A DNA stretch of 14,169 nucleotides from Pseudomonadales bacterium (GTDB lineage: Bacteria > Pseudomonadota > Gammaproteobacteria > Pseudomonadales > DT-91): contig JABSRR010000017.1 in NCBI GenBank assembly GCA_013215025.1, positions 1 through 14,169 on the forward strand, written 5' to 3'. A program made the translations under genes and the position numbers. Positions 6,963 through 14,169 of this stretch are shown here, in pieces (position 1 is the first letter of the stretch; each line of letters opens with the position of its first letter). The notes beneath the pieces were generated by a model. The model ran no database searches. It had not been told where the DNA came from and saw only the letters and a program-made list of their open reading frames with translations.

Positions 6963-8999
6963 ATGAGCTATCAAGTTTTAGCGCGTAAATGGCGACCACG
7001 ATTTTTCCGTGAAATGGTTGGTCAGGAGCACGTTCTGCAAGCATTGATTAATGCGCTCGACCATAACCGCCTGCATCACGCCTATTTGTTTACCGGTACT
7101 CGCGGTGTGGGTAAGACGACGATCGCGCGGATCTTAGCTAAATGCCTTAATTGCGAGGTGGGAGTGAGCTCTGAGCCTTGCGGTCAATGTTCAGCTTGCA
7201 AAGAAATCGCGGCAGGCAGCTTTGTTGATTTGATTGAAGTTGATGCTGCATCTCGAACTAAGGTAGAGGACACGCGTGAGCTTTTAGATAATGTGCAATA
7301 TGCGCCCACTAAGGGACGGTTTAAGGTCTACCTGATCGATGAAGTGCATATGCTATCGACTCACAGTTTTAATGCGCTATTAAAAACTTTGGAAGAGCCG
7401 CCTGAGCATGTCAAGTTTTTGCTCGCTACCACAGACCCTCAGAAGTTGCCGGCCACGATCTTATCGCGTTGCTTACAATTCCATCTTAAAAACATGTCGC
7501 CTGAGCGCATTGTCAGCCATTTGCAGACTATTCTTGAGCATGAACGTTTACAGTTCGAGCCGCCAGCTTTATGGCTGCTTGCTCGTGCTGCCAATGGCAG
7601 TATGCGTGATGCGCTTAGTTTGACTGATCAAGCGATTGCATTCGGTACCGGAACGGTGCTTGAGCATGATGTTACGAGCATGTTAGGCAGCATTGATTTG
7701 AATGCTATTTACACCCTGACACAGGGGCTGATTGACTATAATCCACAGGCGATTTTGGCTGAAGTGGCTCGTCTGAGTGAACATGCACCTGATTTTGTTC
7801 AGGTGTTAGATGAGTTGTTGATGCTGCTGCATCGCATGAGTCTTGCGCAGTTAGATGCAGCATGCGTCGATAATAGTCAGGGAGACCAAGAGAAAGTGAC
7901 AGCGCTGGCAGCGCAATTATCGGCTGAAGAGCTTCAGCTGTTTTATCAAATGGGTATTGTAGGTAAACGTGACATCAGCTTAGCGCCTGATATGCGAAGC
8001 GGCTTCGAGATGACTTTGCTGCGCATGTTGACATTTAGACCGCAGGGCGTGCAAGAGCCCCCGGTGCGAGATTTGCCAAGCCATGATCGAGCTGCTGGTG
8101 CAGATTTGCCGGCATCTCAAGCTGCGCATCCGGGTAACGTTGCCGAGCCTGATCAGGCTAAGGCGGGTAGCTTAAAAAAGCCTAGTGCGCCGATTGCGGC
8201 GACGGACAACCATCACATCGACATAAAAGTGCCGCTAGAGCCTACCAAGGCTGAGTTGGAGCTTAAACAAGCGAATGAGCCGTCTTTATCAGCGTCTAAA
8301 CCAGAGTCTATTTCGGCGGCAGCGTATGCAACTGAAGCTGAGTTAGTATCTGAAAACGAGCCAGCAGTTGATGCAAACACTGTGTCAAAAGCTGCGTCAA
8401 AAGCTGAGTTAAAAGAGCAGCCAGCACCTCAGCAGACATCTGAGTCTGTACTAGAAATTAAAGCTCGGTCTGATGAATTAAATCACGCTAATAATCAAGA
8501 TGCTCTATTTAAGGCTTCCGAGTCTGAAACCCCTGAGCCCAAGACGTCAATCGCGCAGCAGCCTGCCATTTCTGAGGCTGCATTGCCAAGCAACCATCAA
8601 GAATGGCTGGCATTGTTGCCAGCCTTACCCGTTGAGGGTTTGCTGTCGGCGATCTGTCAAGAATGTGTGTTAGTACAGGCCGCCTTGCCGGCGCTCAAAT
8701 TTGTGATTAATCAGGATAATGCGCAATTGTTTAATGCCAGACATGCTGAACAGCTGCAGCAGCAGTTAGCAGCTGCAACTGGTCAAACGCCGGCTGTGAG
8801 CATTGAGCCGCTTGAATCTACTGAGTTTTCAGCGGCTGTTGGTAGTAAGCTGAGTGCTGCCGAGCTTGTTAATCGTCAGCAGCAGCATGATCAGGCGCAG
8901 GCCGAACAAGCCTTAGCCTCGGATGAATTGCTGGCAGATATGCTGTCAACATTTAATGGTCAGTTGATAGCCTCATCGATTAAAATAATCCCACAATGA
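6963..8999 (+). CDS. dnaX: DNA polymerase III tau (and gamma) subunit, clamp loader ATPase
   Basis: This 678-residue protein is the ATPase that loads the beta sliding clamp and, as tau, ties the polymerase cores to the helicase. Walker A is G-T-R-G-V-G-K-T-T (45-53). The zinc cysteines are C64, C73, C76 and C79. Walker B is L-I-D-E-V-H-M-L (124-131), and A-T-T-D-P-Q-K-L-P carries sensor 1. The cysteine and Walker B positions equal those of E. coli DnaX when the start is 6963. That start has AAGG 8 bases upstream, whereas the in-frame ATG at 6936 has no ribosome site. Clamp-loader domains I-III occupy about 1-365. A low-complexity Ala/Glu/Lys/Ser linker covers about 370-545, and a conserved polymerase-binding tail follows from about 545. 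The linker contains a programmed frameshift signal. The gene heads the run dnaX-ybaB-recR-rnd. Confidence 0.98.
   Translation: MSYQVLARKWRPRFFREMVGQEHVLQALINALDHNRLHHAYLFTGTRGVGKTTIARILAKCLNCEVGVSSEPCGQCSACKEIAAGSFVDLIEVDAASRTKVEDTRELLDNVQYAPTKGRFKVYLIDEVHMLSTHSFNALLKTLEEPPEHVKFLLATTDPQKLPATILSRCLQFHLKNMSPERIVSHLQTILEHERLQFEPPALWLLARAANGSMRDALSLTDQAIAFGTGTVLEHDVTSMLGSIDLNAIYTLTQGLIDYNPQAILAEVARLSEHAPDFVQVLDELLMLLHRMSLAQLDAACVDNSQGDQEKVTALAAQLSAEELQLFYQMGIVGKRDISLAPDMRSGFEMTLLRMLTFRPQGVQEPPVRDLPSHDRAAGADLPASQAAHPGNVAEPDQAKAGSLKKPSAPIAATDNHHIDIKVPLEPTKAELELKQANEPSLSASKPESISAAAYATEAELVSENEPAVDANTVSKAASKAELKEQPAPQQTSESVLEIKARSDELNHANNQDALFKASESETPEPKTSIAQQPAISEAALPSNHQEWLALLPALPVEGLLSAICQECVLVQAALPALKFVINQDNAQLFNARHAEQLQQQLAAATGQTPAVSIEPLESTEFSAAVGSKLSAAELVNRQQQHDQAQAEQALASDELLADMLSTFNGQLIASSIKIIPQ
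8160..8204 (+). promoter_or_regulatory. Programmed -1 ribosomal frameshift signal in dnaX (gamma subunit)
   Basis: The heptamer A AAA AAG (8174-8180) is phased exactly as in E. coli dnaX: the zero frame reads TTA AAA AAG. After a -1 slip the next codons are GCC (8180-8182) and the stop TAG (8183-8185), giving a 407-residue product ending K-K-A. A Shine-Dalgarno-like AAGG (8160-8163) lies 10 bases upstream. Downstream, CGCCG (8188-8192) pairs with CGGCG (8197-8201) around an ATTG loop; two further pairs form if A8202 is bulged. All three stimulatory parts known from E. coli are thus present. The truncated form would keep the clamp-loader domains and lose the linker and polymerase-binding tail. 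Confidence 0.85.
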
Positions 9000-9024
9000 T
9001 CTATCGAGGACTTTTGGAGGTAAT

Positions 9025-9345
9025 ATGAAAGGTTTAGGCGATATGATGAAGCAGGCCCAGCAAATGCAAGAGCAGTTGCAGAAAGCGCAGGCTGAGGCTG
9101 CCGATAAGCGAGTGGTGGGTGAGTCAGGCGCAGGCTTAGTAAAGGTTGAGATGAATGGTCGTCATGATGTGTCGCGGGTATCGATCGATAGCTCATTAAT
9201 GCAAGAAGACCAAGAAATACTCGAAGACCTACTGGCAGCGGCCGTAAACGATGCGGTAAGGAAGGTTGAGTCAAATAATCAGTCGATGATGAGTGATCTA
9301 ACCTCAGGCATGAAAATGCCTCCGGGCTTTAAAATGCCGTTTTAA
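9025..9345 (+). CDS. ybaB: YbaB/EbfC nucleoid-associated DNA-binding protein
   Basis: This 106-residue protein closely matches E. coli YbaB throughout. It has M-K-Q-A-Q-Q-M-Q-E at the start of the long N-terminal helix, the core [10 protein letters not shown], and the terminal P-P-G-F-K-M-P-F. YbaB/EbfC forms a dimer shaped like tweezers that binds DNA and affects nucleoid organisation and gene expression. It lies 25 bases after dnaX and before recR, the arrangement known across many bacteria. The start is supported by GGAGG at 9016-9020, four bases before the ATG, one of the best ribosome sites in the window, consistent with high expression. Confidence 0.97.
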   Translation: MKGLGDMMKQAQQMQEQLQKAQAEAADKRVVGESGAGLVKVEMNGRHDVSRVSIDSSLMQEDQEILEDLLAAAVNDAVRKVESNNQSMMSDLTSGMKMPPGFKMPF

Positions 9346-9350
9346 TCACT

Positions 9351-9374
9351 TAAGGCTATGCGGACCTTATTTTT
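9351..9374 (+). terminator. Weak hairpin with T-run between ybaB and recR
   Basis: TAAGG (9351-9355) pairs with CCTTA (9365-9369) around a 9-base loop, followed immediately by five Ts (9370-9374). Five pairs are too few for an efficient terminator, but the site could attenuate transcription and lower recR relative to ybaB. It sits in the 55-base gap between the two genes, longer than most others in this run. Confidence 0.25.
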
Positions 9375-9400
9375 ATGCACCAACTTTTAACTTCATCACT

Positions 9401-9991
9401 ATGCTAAGTCCAGCTATCAAGCAGTTGATTGAGCATTTTACCTGCTTGCCAGGTATTGGGAGCAAATCAGCACAGCGTATGACTCTGCATTTGCTGCAGC
9501 GCGAGCGCGAGGCGGCACTGGCTTTGGCGCGCTCTTTAGAAAAGGTGATGTTGTCGACGCATAACTGTAATCGCTGCCGCAATTTCACGGAGCAAGAAAC
9601 CTGTTCATTGTGCCTAGACCCCAGCCGAGATACGAGTAAGCTGTGTGTGGTTGAAACGCCATCTGAACTGATGGCAATTGAGAATAGTGGCAGTTATGAC
9701 GGCTTATATTTCGTGTTGATGGGGCATCTGTCACCGCTCGATGGGGTTGGCCCTGATGAATTGGGGATTGATGCCTTGATAGAGCGCGTTGATGCGTCGG
9801 TGACGGAGCTTATTCTTGCTACCAATCCGACGGTGGAAGGTGAGGCTACCGCTGCTTTTATTGCTGAACTACTGCAAGCTAAGCCAGTAACTATCAGTCG
9901 TTTAGCGCAAGGCGTCTCGATTGGCAGTGAACTTGAGTTCGTCGATGGCGGCACCTTAGCGCATGCTTTAGCAAGCCGGCAAAATCTCTAA
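9401..9991 (+). CDS. recR: Recombination mediator protein RecR
   Basis: This 196-residue protein (E. coli RecR has 201) acts in the RecFOR pathway, helping load RecA onto SSB-coated gapped DNA. In order it has a helix-hairpin-helix with C-L-P-G-I-G-S-K-S-A-Q-R-M (15-27), a four-cysteine zinc finger (C56, C59, C68, C71), and a Toprim domain from about 80 to 175. The Toprim domain includes Y-F-V-L-M-G-H-L-S-P-L-D-G (103-115) and A-T-N-P-T-V-E-G-E-A-T (140-150). The start aligns with the E. coli N-terminus and there is no in-frame ATG upstream, yet no Shine-Dalgarno sequence is visible before it. Translation may therefore be modest. The stop overlaps the rnd start by one base (TAATG). Confidence 0.97.
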   Translation: MLSPAIKQLIEHFTCLPGIGSKSAQRMTLHLLQREREAALALARSLEKVMLSTHNCNRCRNFTEQETCSLCLDPSRDTSKLCVVETPSELMAIENSGSYDGLYFVLMGHLSPLDGVGPDELGIDALIERVDASVTELILATNPTVEGEATAAFIAELLQAKPVTISRLAQGVSIGSELEFVDGGTLAHALASRQNL

Positions 9992-11241
9992 TGCTTTCTC
10001 AATGCCAACACTGGCCTGTGGTGTTTGTCGATCAAGTTGACCAGCTTCAGCGGGCATTAGCTGCGATGCAGCAAGCATCAGTGCTCGCAGTGGACACGGA
10101 GTTCATTCGAACCCGCACCTTTTATCCAAAACTAGCGTTGCTGCAGGTCTGTGATGGCGAAAGCATTTTCTTAATTGATGTGCCGACGCTGGATGCCTCG
10201 GCTGGCAGCGCTGTTGATTCTGATGGTCAATTACGCGCGGTATTTTGTTACTGGCAAGCGTGGCTTGACCTGCTGCTAAATCCTTCGATTGTTAAAGTTT
10301 TTCATGCCTGCGAAGAGGATGTTGAGCTGCTTTATCACTATTTTGGCGTTTATCCCCAGCAGGTATTTGATACCCAGGTCGCTGCGGGGCTCTGTGCGCT
10401 TGATTATCCGATGGCTTATCAGCGTTTAGTTTCGCTGCTATGTGAGGTTGAGTTAGAGAAAGGCGACAGTCGCAGTGATTGGCTGCAGCGGCCATTAAGT
10501 GACAGTCAATGTCGCTATGCTGCTGATGATGTGCGTTATTTGTGGTTGCTACATGATGAGCTACAAACAAGGCTTATCTCGCGCAGTTTGCTTGCCGCGG
10601 TTTTTAGTGAATACCATTTAATTGTGCAGGGTCTTGATAAAGGTGACTTTGCTGATGCCTATTTGCGCATCAAGTCGCACCATCGGTACTTTGGCGCAGC
10701 CTTGCTGAGGCTGCAACGCCTTGCGCAATGGCGTGAGCAGCAGATGCGTGCGCTTGATCTGCCGCGGAATAAAATTGCCAGTAATGATGCCATATGCCAG
10801 CTTGCTCAGCAGGGCGAGCGAGCGCTGTCTTACCTTACTAAGATTGATGGTTTGCCTGCAGTGACGGCAAAAAAACATTATCCAGCTTTAGCTGAAATTT
10901 TAAGCTGTCAGTTTTCACAGGCACAAATTGACCAGGCCAAAGCAGTGCCTAAAGCTCTGCAAATACGCCGCACCTCATGGCAAAAACGGCTCAAGCAGCG
11001 TCTGAGTAAAGAGGCTGAGCAGTCAGGGATTGCCAGTAGTCTGTTGGTGAAAAAGCAGCCTATTGCTCAGCTGTCGGATCTTATCTGTCAGCCATCCGCA
11101 GTGACGGATGAAAAAACCGCTTCGCCCATTGTTGAAAATGCTTTGGCGCAGCTGCTGACCAGTTTTGGCTGGCGTGGTTCGTATTACGCTGAGGCGGTCA
11201 GTAATATTGAGCACAAAGCTAGCGCATTGCTTGAAGAATGA
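9991..11241 (+). CDS. rnd: Ribonuclease D (DEDDy 3'-5' exoribonuclease)
   Basis: This 416-residue protein trims the 3' ends of tRNA precursors and other small structured RNAs. The DEDDy catalytic set is complete: D35 and E37 in A-V-D-T-E-F, D110 in H-A-C-E-E-D, and Y176/D180 in Y-A-A-D-D. After the exonuclease domain (about 10-195) comes an HRDC domain (about 225-305), with G-L-P-A-V-T-A-K-K around 293-301. The C-terminal tail of about 110 residues probably contains the second, more divergent HRDC domain. E. coli RNase D has about 375 residues; part of the excess is an extra segment at about 66-88 between the second exonuclease strand and the H-A-C-E-E-D motif. The ATG overlaps the recR stop by one base and has no ribosome site of its own, implying coupled translation. 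Confidence 0.95.
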   Translation: MLSQCQHWPVVFVDQVDQLQRALAAMQQASVLAVDTEFIRTRTFYPKLALLQVCDGESIFLIDVPTLDASAGSAVDSDGQLRAVFCYWQAWLDLLLNPSIVKVFHACEEDVELLYHYFGVYPQQVFDTQVAAGLCALDYPMAYQRLVSLLCEVELEKGDSRSDWLQRPLSDSQCRYAADDVRYLWLLHDELQTRLISRSLLAAVFSEYHLIVQGLDKGDFADAYLRIKSHHRYFGAALLRLQRLAQWREQQMRALDLPRNKIASNDAICQLAQQGERALSYLTKIDGLPAVTAKKHYPALAEILSCQFSQAQIDQAKAVPKALQIRRTSWQKRLKQRLSKEAEQSGIASSLLVKKQPIAQLSDLICQPSAVTDEKTASPIVENALAQLLTSFGWRGSYYAEAVSNIEHKASALLEE

Positions 11242-11277
11242 GCAAGCTTTTCGCAAGCATCAAATTGAATATCTGAA

Positions 11278-11574
11278 ATGCAAAAAATATGTGAAATTTT
11301 TAAAAGCCCACGGATCGATGGCATGTATCTCTATGTGGAAAAGACCGCTGGGTTAAAATCTGTGCCAGAGGCTTTGCTGCATCGCTTTGGGTTGCCGCAG
11401 TCGGTGATGACCATGTTGCTTAAGCCGGGTCAACGTTTGGCAAGTACCAGTGCTGATAACGTTTTAGCGGCTATAGAGCAACAGGGCTTCTATTTGCAGC
11501 TGCCTCCTAGTGCGGATGCTGAAATGCAAGCCATGGCTAGTCAAAACAGTAAGTTGTCGGCCGGACCAAGTTGA
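11278..11574 (+). CDS. ycgL: YcgL domain-containing protein
   Basis: This 98-residue protein is recognised as YcgL (DUF709) from the N-terminal pattern K-I-C-x-I-F-K-S-P-R followed by M-Y-L-Y-V-E-K, then V-P-E-A-L-L-x-x-F-G-x-P and the G-F-Y-L-Q-L-P-P motif near 71-78. The family has a small alpha/beta fold, and its molecular role is not established as far as I know. The start matches the N-terminus of Pseudomonas relatives, although only a weak ribosome site precedes it. The gene follows rnd after 36 bases and abuts ycgN, consistent with one transcript. Its position next to an RNase gene suggests, but does not show, an RNA-related role. Confidence 0.92.
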   Translation: MQKICEIFKSPRIDGMYLYVEKTAGLKSVPEALLHRFGLPQSVMTMLLKPGQRLASTSADNVLAAIEQQGFYLQLPPSADAEMQAMASQNSKLSAGPS

Positions 11575-11588
11575 CGGAGCCTGTCTTG

Positions 11589-12038
11589 ATGAACGATAAG
11601 TCGCTGCCTTTTTGGCAGCAGAAGTCGCTGCAGCAAATGACTCAAGAAGAATGGGAATCTTTATGTGATGGCTGTGCTAAATGTTGTTTAATTAAGCTGC
11701 AGGATGAGGACACTGACCAGGTCGCTTATACCAATGTGGTGTGCCGTTATATGGATCAGGATAACTGTCAATGCACCGAGTATCAGCAGCGCAATCAACT
11801 TGTGCCACACTGTGTTTGGCTAAAGCCGGAGATGGTGGATCAGTTCTTTTGGCTGCCAGACAGCTGCGCCTATCGTTTAGTGGCTGAGGGAAAGCCACTC
11901 CCTAGCTGGCATCACCTCATCAGCGGTAGCCGCAATACCGTGCATCAGTCGGGAAACTCGGTGAAAGATAAGGTTTTAAATGAGGCGTTTATTGCCGAGG
12001 ATGATTTACAGGAATATATCATTCACTGGGTTGAGTAG
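11589..12038 (+). CDS. ycgN: YcgN family cysteine-cluster protein (UPF0260)
   Basis: This 149-residue protein has the hallmark cysteine cluster C-D-G-C-x-K-C-C (C26, C29, C32, C33), then C52, C60, C62, C75 and C93 within V-C-R, C-Q-C and S-C-A-Y-R-L. The pattern suggests a bound metal or iron-sulfur centre, which is inference. It matches E. coli YcgN along its length, including P-F-W at the N-terminus and E-E-W-E-S-L-C-D-G-C. Two starts are possible. TTG at 11571 overlaps the ycgL stop and adds six residues. ATG at 11589 has GGAG nine bases upstream and is preferred. It is the last gene of the dnaX-rnd run, followed by a 179-base gap. Confidence 0.93.
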   Translation: MNDKSLPFWQQKSLQQMTQEEWESLCDGCAKCCLIKLQDEDTDQVAYTNVVCRYMDQDNCQCTEYQQRNQLVPHCVWLKPEMVDQFFWLPDSCAYRLVAEGKPLPSWHHLISGSRNTVHQSGNSVKDKVLNEAFIAEDDLQEYIIHWVE

Positions 12039-12054
12039 CCTGTTTTGCATAAGT

Positions 12055-12087
12055 TTATCGCCATGAGGCATGATTTTCATGCGATAA
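12055..12087. terminator. Hairpin after ycgN, possible operon terminator
   Basis: TTATCG (12055-12060) plus CATGA (12062-12066) pairs with TCATG plus CGATAA (12077-12087), giving 11 pairs with one bulged C and a 10-base loop. It begins 17 bases after the ycgN stop. The following sequence lacks a T-run (the nearest is CTTTTAT about 25 bases on), so it may act as an mRNA 3' stabiliser or Rho-assisted end rather than an intrinsic terminator. Confidence 0.4.
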
Positions 12088-12122
12088 GCCGGGCTATCGC
12101 GCACTTTTATACGCTCAACATA

Positions 12123-12150
12123 TTGTGTTCACTTCCTGCTCATGTAAAAT
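12123..12150 (+). promoter_or_regulatory. Putative promoter for the exported protein pair
   Basis: TTGTGT (12123-12128) and TAAAAT (12145-12150) are 16 bases apart, in the gap between ycgN and the exported protein gene at 12218. Transcription would start near 12157, giving a leader of about 60 bases. This supports a separate transcription unit after the ycgN hairpin. The assignment rests on hexamer matches only. Confidence 0.4.
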
Positions 12151-12217
12151 CAAACCTCATATACAAAGCTTGCTCGGTTTGGTATCTGGTTTTTTCGATA
12201 ATTATAAGAATTAAATA

Positions 12218-12742
12218 ATGACTTCATTTTTGCACAGATGTTTATCTCCCATTTTATTGCTGCTTATTCTGCATATTGCCACTATGGCTCATGCGTCAAT
12301 GCAGGACAGTATTGATCAGCTTCAGGCAAATGCTGCCGATATTGAGCGTGATATTGGTCTCTTAGAGCAACAGCTGTTATTTCCGCCATTGACCCGAGTT
12401 CAGGTTTTTTTACAGTTCTCACCTGAGCTTAATTTTTCTTTGAATAGCGTTATTTTGCTGATCGATGGTGAAGAAAAAAGTTTTCATATTTATGACCAAA
12501 AAGAACTCACCGCACTTCAGATGGGCGGTATTCAGAGCTTTTGGGAAGGAAATGTCGGCATCGGTCCGCATACCATGCTTGCTCGTTTTAAGGGTAAGAG
12601 CAGAGATGGCGATATCGTAGAAAAGTCTGTGAGCTACCAATTTAATAAAGATGATAGTGGCTCAACGTTTGCGATTCAGATACTGCCTGAACAAGATAAC
12701 GAAACACCTAAAATTGCATTGAAGGCTTGGGAACGCAGGTAA
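12218..12742 (+). CDS. Exported hypothetical protein with short coiled coil
   Basis: This 174-residue protein is not assigned to a named family. Residues 1-26 form a clear Sec signal peptide: a basic start, a core rich in Leu and Ile, and an A-H-A site with likely cleavage after A26. No lipobox is seen, so the mature protein is probably periplasmic. Residues 28-57 have heptad-like Leu/Ile spacing (I-D-Q-L-Q-A-N-A-A-D-I-E-R-D-I-G-L-L-E-Q-Q-L), predicting a short coiled coil that could mediate oligomerisation. The remaining ~115 residues alternate hydrophobic and polar residues as in a beta-sandwich. Upstream sequence is AT-rich with only a weak AAGAA ribosome site. It is followed after 5 bases by an exported TPR protein, so the two probably form one transcript and work together. 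Confidence 0.8.
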   Translation: MTSFLHRCLSPILLLLILHIATMAHASMQDSIDQLQANAADIERDIGLLEQQLLFPPLTRVQVFLQFSPELNFSLNSVILLIDGEEKSFHIYDQKELTALQMGGIQSFWEGNVGIGPHTMLARFKGKSRDGDIVEKSVSYQFNKDDSGSTFAIQILPEQDNETPKIALKAWERR

Positions 12743-12747
12743 AGCAG

Positions 12748-14169
12748 ATGTTCAAGCCAGTAGCCCAACATTGGCTTTTGTTGCTGACGCTGTTCTGTTC
12801 AAGTGTTCATTCGCTTGCTCAAGAAGACGACCCCTATTTAGGCGTTGCAAAGTATCAGTTTTACAAAGGTGAGTATTCTCAAGCCCTTACCACACTGAGT
12901 CAGGCTGAATCACTTTGGCCCGTTAACGATGTAATATCACGCCAGCTCTTGGCTGCTGAAGTGCTTATTGAGCAGGGTCGATTCGATTCGGCGGCTAAGA
13001 TTTTTTCAGATTTGCCGCTGTCCTCTGTGCAGTCATCCGTGCAAGCTTCACAGCAAGGCGCTGCAAAAACATCAAATCCAAACGATTTAACATTGCTTGA
13101 GCAAACTGCATTCCCGTTGGCGAAGTTAGCCTTTGCTCAAGCTGATTGCGCCGCTGTAATAGAGCAGTTAAATAGCAGTAATAAGCTAAGCGCTTTGCAG
13201 CAGCTCGAGGGTTTATATTTTAAATCGGTCTGTGTTGCCGGCAGTGAGCTTCTTTCTCTTGCCGATCTTGAGACGCTAGAAATGCAAATGAACCAGCTGT
13301 TATCATCTGCTGACGTTAATCAGGCGGTTAAGCAACATGGCCATTGGCTGGCCTATAGCAATTTTAATTTAGCGGTTGCTGCTAACAGATTGCAATTAGA
13401 TGCTAAGGCTGATCAGTTTTTTGCTGAGTCTATTCGCTATATCGACGCGTCTTCAGAGTCCGCTGCATTTAGAAATAAGGTGTTAATGACACGGGCATTT
13501 TCAAAATATAATGCCAATTTGTATGATGAGTCACTGAATCTTTTTGCTGAGCTAGATATCAACGGCTTATGGGCTGATCAAGCTCTGTTAGGCTATGGTT
13601 GGTCTGCTTACTATACCTATAACCAAGGCATGGCGATTGAAGCCTGGCGCCAACTCATTCATTTACCCTATAAAACTATCAGTGTCTACGAGGGTATGAT
13701 TGCGATTCCCTTTGTGCTGGAAAAATCAAATTCTTTTGCTAGAGCCTTAGACGCTTATGACTTTGCTGTGCAAAATTATAGCCAAGCGTTAGAGGAAATA
13801 AGTCAACTTGAAGCAAACATTTCTCTTGATGGGATTCGTAAACATGCTGAGGATTATTTAAGAAATCAGCAGGTCAATAAATCCATTGAGCCGCTGCACC
13901 CCACTTTAGCCGGGGTGTATGCAAAAGGTGCATTTCGCCAGGCTGTGACGGAAATCGGTGATTCCTTGGCGGTACTTCAGCAAGTACAGCAAATGCAAAC
14001 GCGTCTTGAGTTGCTGAATGATGTTTCTGCTTGGCGCCCAGTGGCTGCTAACAGTAATGTTTTGAACGCACCAAAACAGGCGCTTATGAGCCGCTTAGAT
14101 CAGCAGCTTGAGTCGCTTGATATGCTAAGTCAAACTGCGTTTTCAGAACGCATTATGATGGAGAAGCTG
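12748..14169 (+). CDS. Exported TPR-containing protein, partial (runs off the window)
   Basis: The frame is open from ATG 12748 to the last base, giving the first 474 residues with no stop. Residues 1-24 look like a Sec signal peptide (L-L-L-L-T-L-F-C core, S-L-A site before Q25). TPR-like helical pairs are visible at about 31-64 (V-A-K-Y-Q-F-Y-K-G-E-Y-S-Q-A-L), 65-90 (L-L-A-A-E-V-L-I-E-Q-G-R-F-D-S-A-A-K-I-F), and again near 250-308. The later part (about 345-470) is helical and glutamine-rich, perhaps coiled coil. Such proteins usually scaffold protein assemblies in the periplasm or at the outer membrane; the partner here is unknown. The start has AGG eight bases upstream and lies 5 bases after the preceding exported protein gene, implying co-expression. 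No specific family is recognised. Confidence 0.85.
   Translation, partial: MFKPVAQHWLLLLTLFCSSVHSLAQEDDPYLGVAKYQFYKGEYSQALTTLSQAESLWPVNDVISRQLLAAEVLIEQGRFDSAAKIFSDLPLSSVQSSVQASQQGAAKTSNPNDLTLLEQTAFPLAKLAFAQADCAAVIEQLNSSNKLSALQQLEGLYFKSVCVAGSELLSLADLETLEMQMNQLLSSADVNQAVKQHGHWLAYSNFNLAVAANRLQLDAKADQFFAESIRYIDASSESAAFRNKVLMTRAFSKYNANLYDESLNLFAELDINGLWADQALLGYGWSAYYTYNQGMAIEAWRQLIHLPYKTISVYEGMIAIPFVLEKSNSFARALDAYDFAVQNYSQALEEISQLEANISLDGIRKHAEDYLRNQQVNKSIEPLHPTLAGVYAKGAFRQAVTEIGDSLAVLQQVQQMQTRLELLNDVSAWRPVAANSNVLNAPKQALMSRLDQQLESLDMLSQTAFSERIMMEKL

Noticed and set aside
11241..11270. GCAAGC direct repeat and 4-bp hairpin between rnd and ycgL
   Set aside because: The stem is too short and no T-run follows; likely chance.

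Overview
The window looks like ordinary chromosome from a gammaproteobacterium. The strongest evidence is the cluster 4.5S RNA - dnaX - ybaB - recR - rnd - ycgL - ycgN, whose products resemble the Pseudomonas/Escherichia families closely. The DUF1214 protein and the presequence-protease-like M16C peptidase are compatible with a marine Cellvibrionales/Spongiibacteraceae-type host, but that placement is inference from family memory and was not computed. No insertion sequence, phage gene, CRISPR array or tRNA gene is visible.

Layout. Positions 140-4202 (minus strand) hold a zinc metallopeptidase of the PreP/M16C type followed 22 bases later by a DUF1214 gene, probably one transcript. Positions 4478-5239 (plus) hold a short-chain dehydrogenase with almost no 5' leader. 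Positions 5412-6475 (minus) hold a DUF1244 gene and a HAD phosphatase gene overlapping by one base. This pair is divergent from the 4.5S RNA gene (ffs) at 6630-6745 (plus). Positions 6963-12038 (plus) are a tight run: dnaX, ybaB, recR, rnd, ycgL, ycgN. From 12218 to the right edge are two exported proteins of unknown function, a small coiled-coil/beta protein and a TPR protein that runs off the window.

How the genes relate. DnaX (clamp loader), YbaB (nucleoid-associated DNA binder) and RecR (recombinational repair) form a conserved DNA replication/repair block, with the signal recognition particle RNA just upstream of dnaX. rnd overlaps recR by one base and adds a 3'-5' exoribonuclease. ycgL and ycgN are small conserved proteins of unknown role that commonly accompany rnd.

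Most notable signal. dnaX contains an E. coli-type programmed -1 frameshift cassette: the heptamer A AAA AAG at 8174-8180 in the correct phase, a Shine-Dalgarno-like AAGG 10 bases upstream, a GC-rich hairpin starting about 7 bases downstream, and a UAG stop two codons into the -1 frame. It predicts a 407-residue gamma form beside the 678-residue tau form. The most promising uncharacterised material is the exported pair at 12218-14169. I saw no clear evidence of an entirely new system elsewhere.
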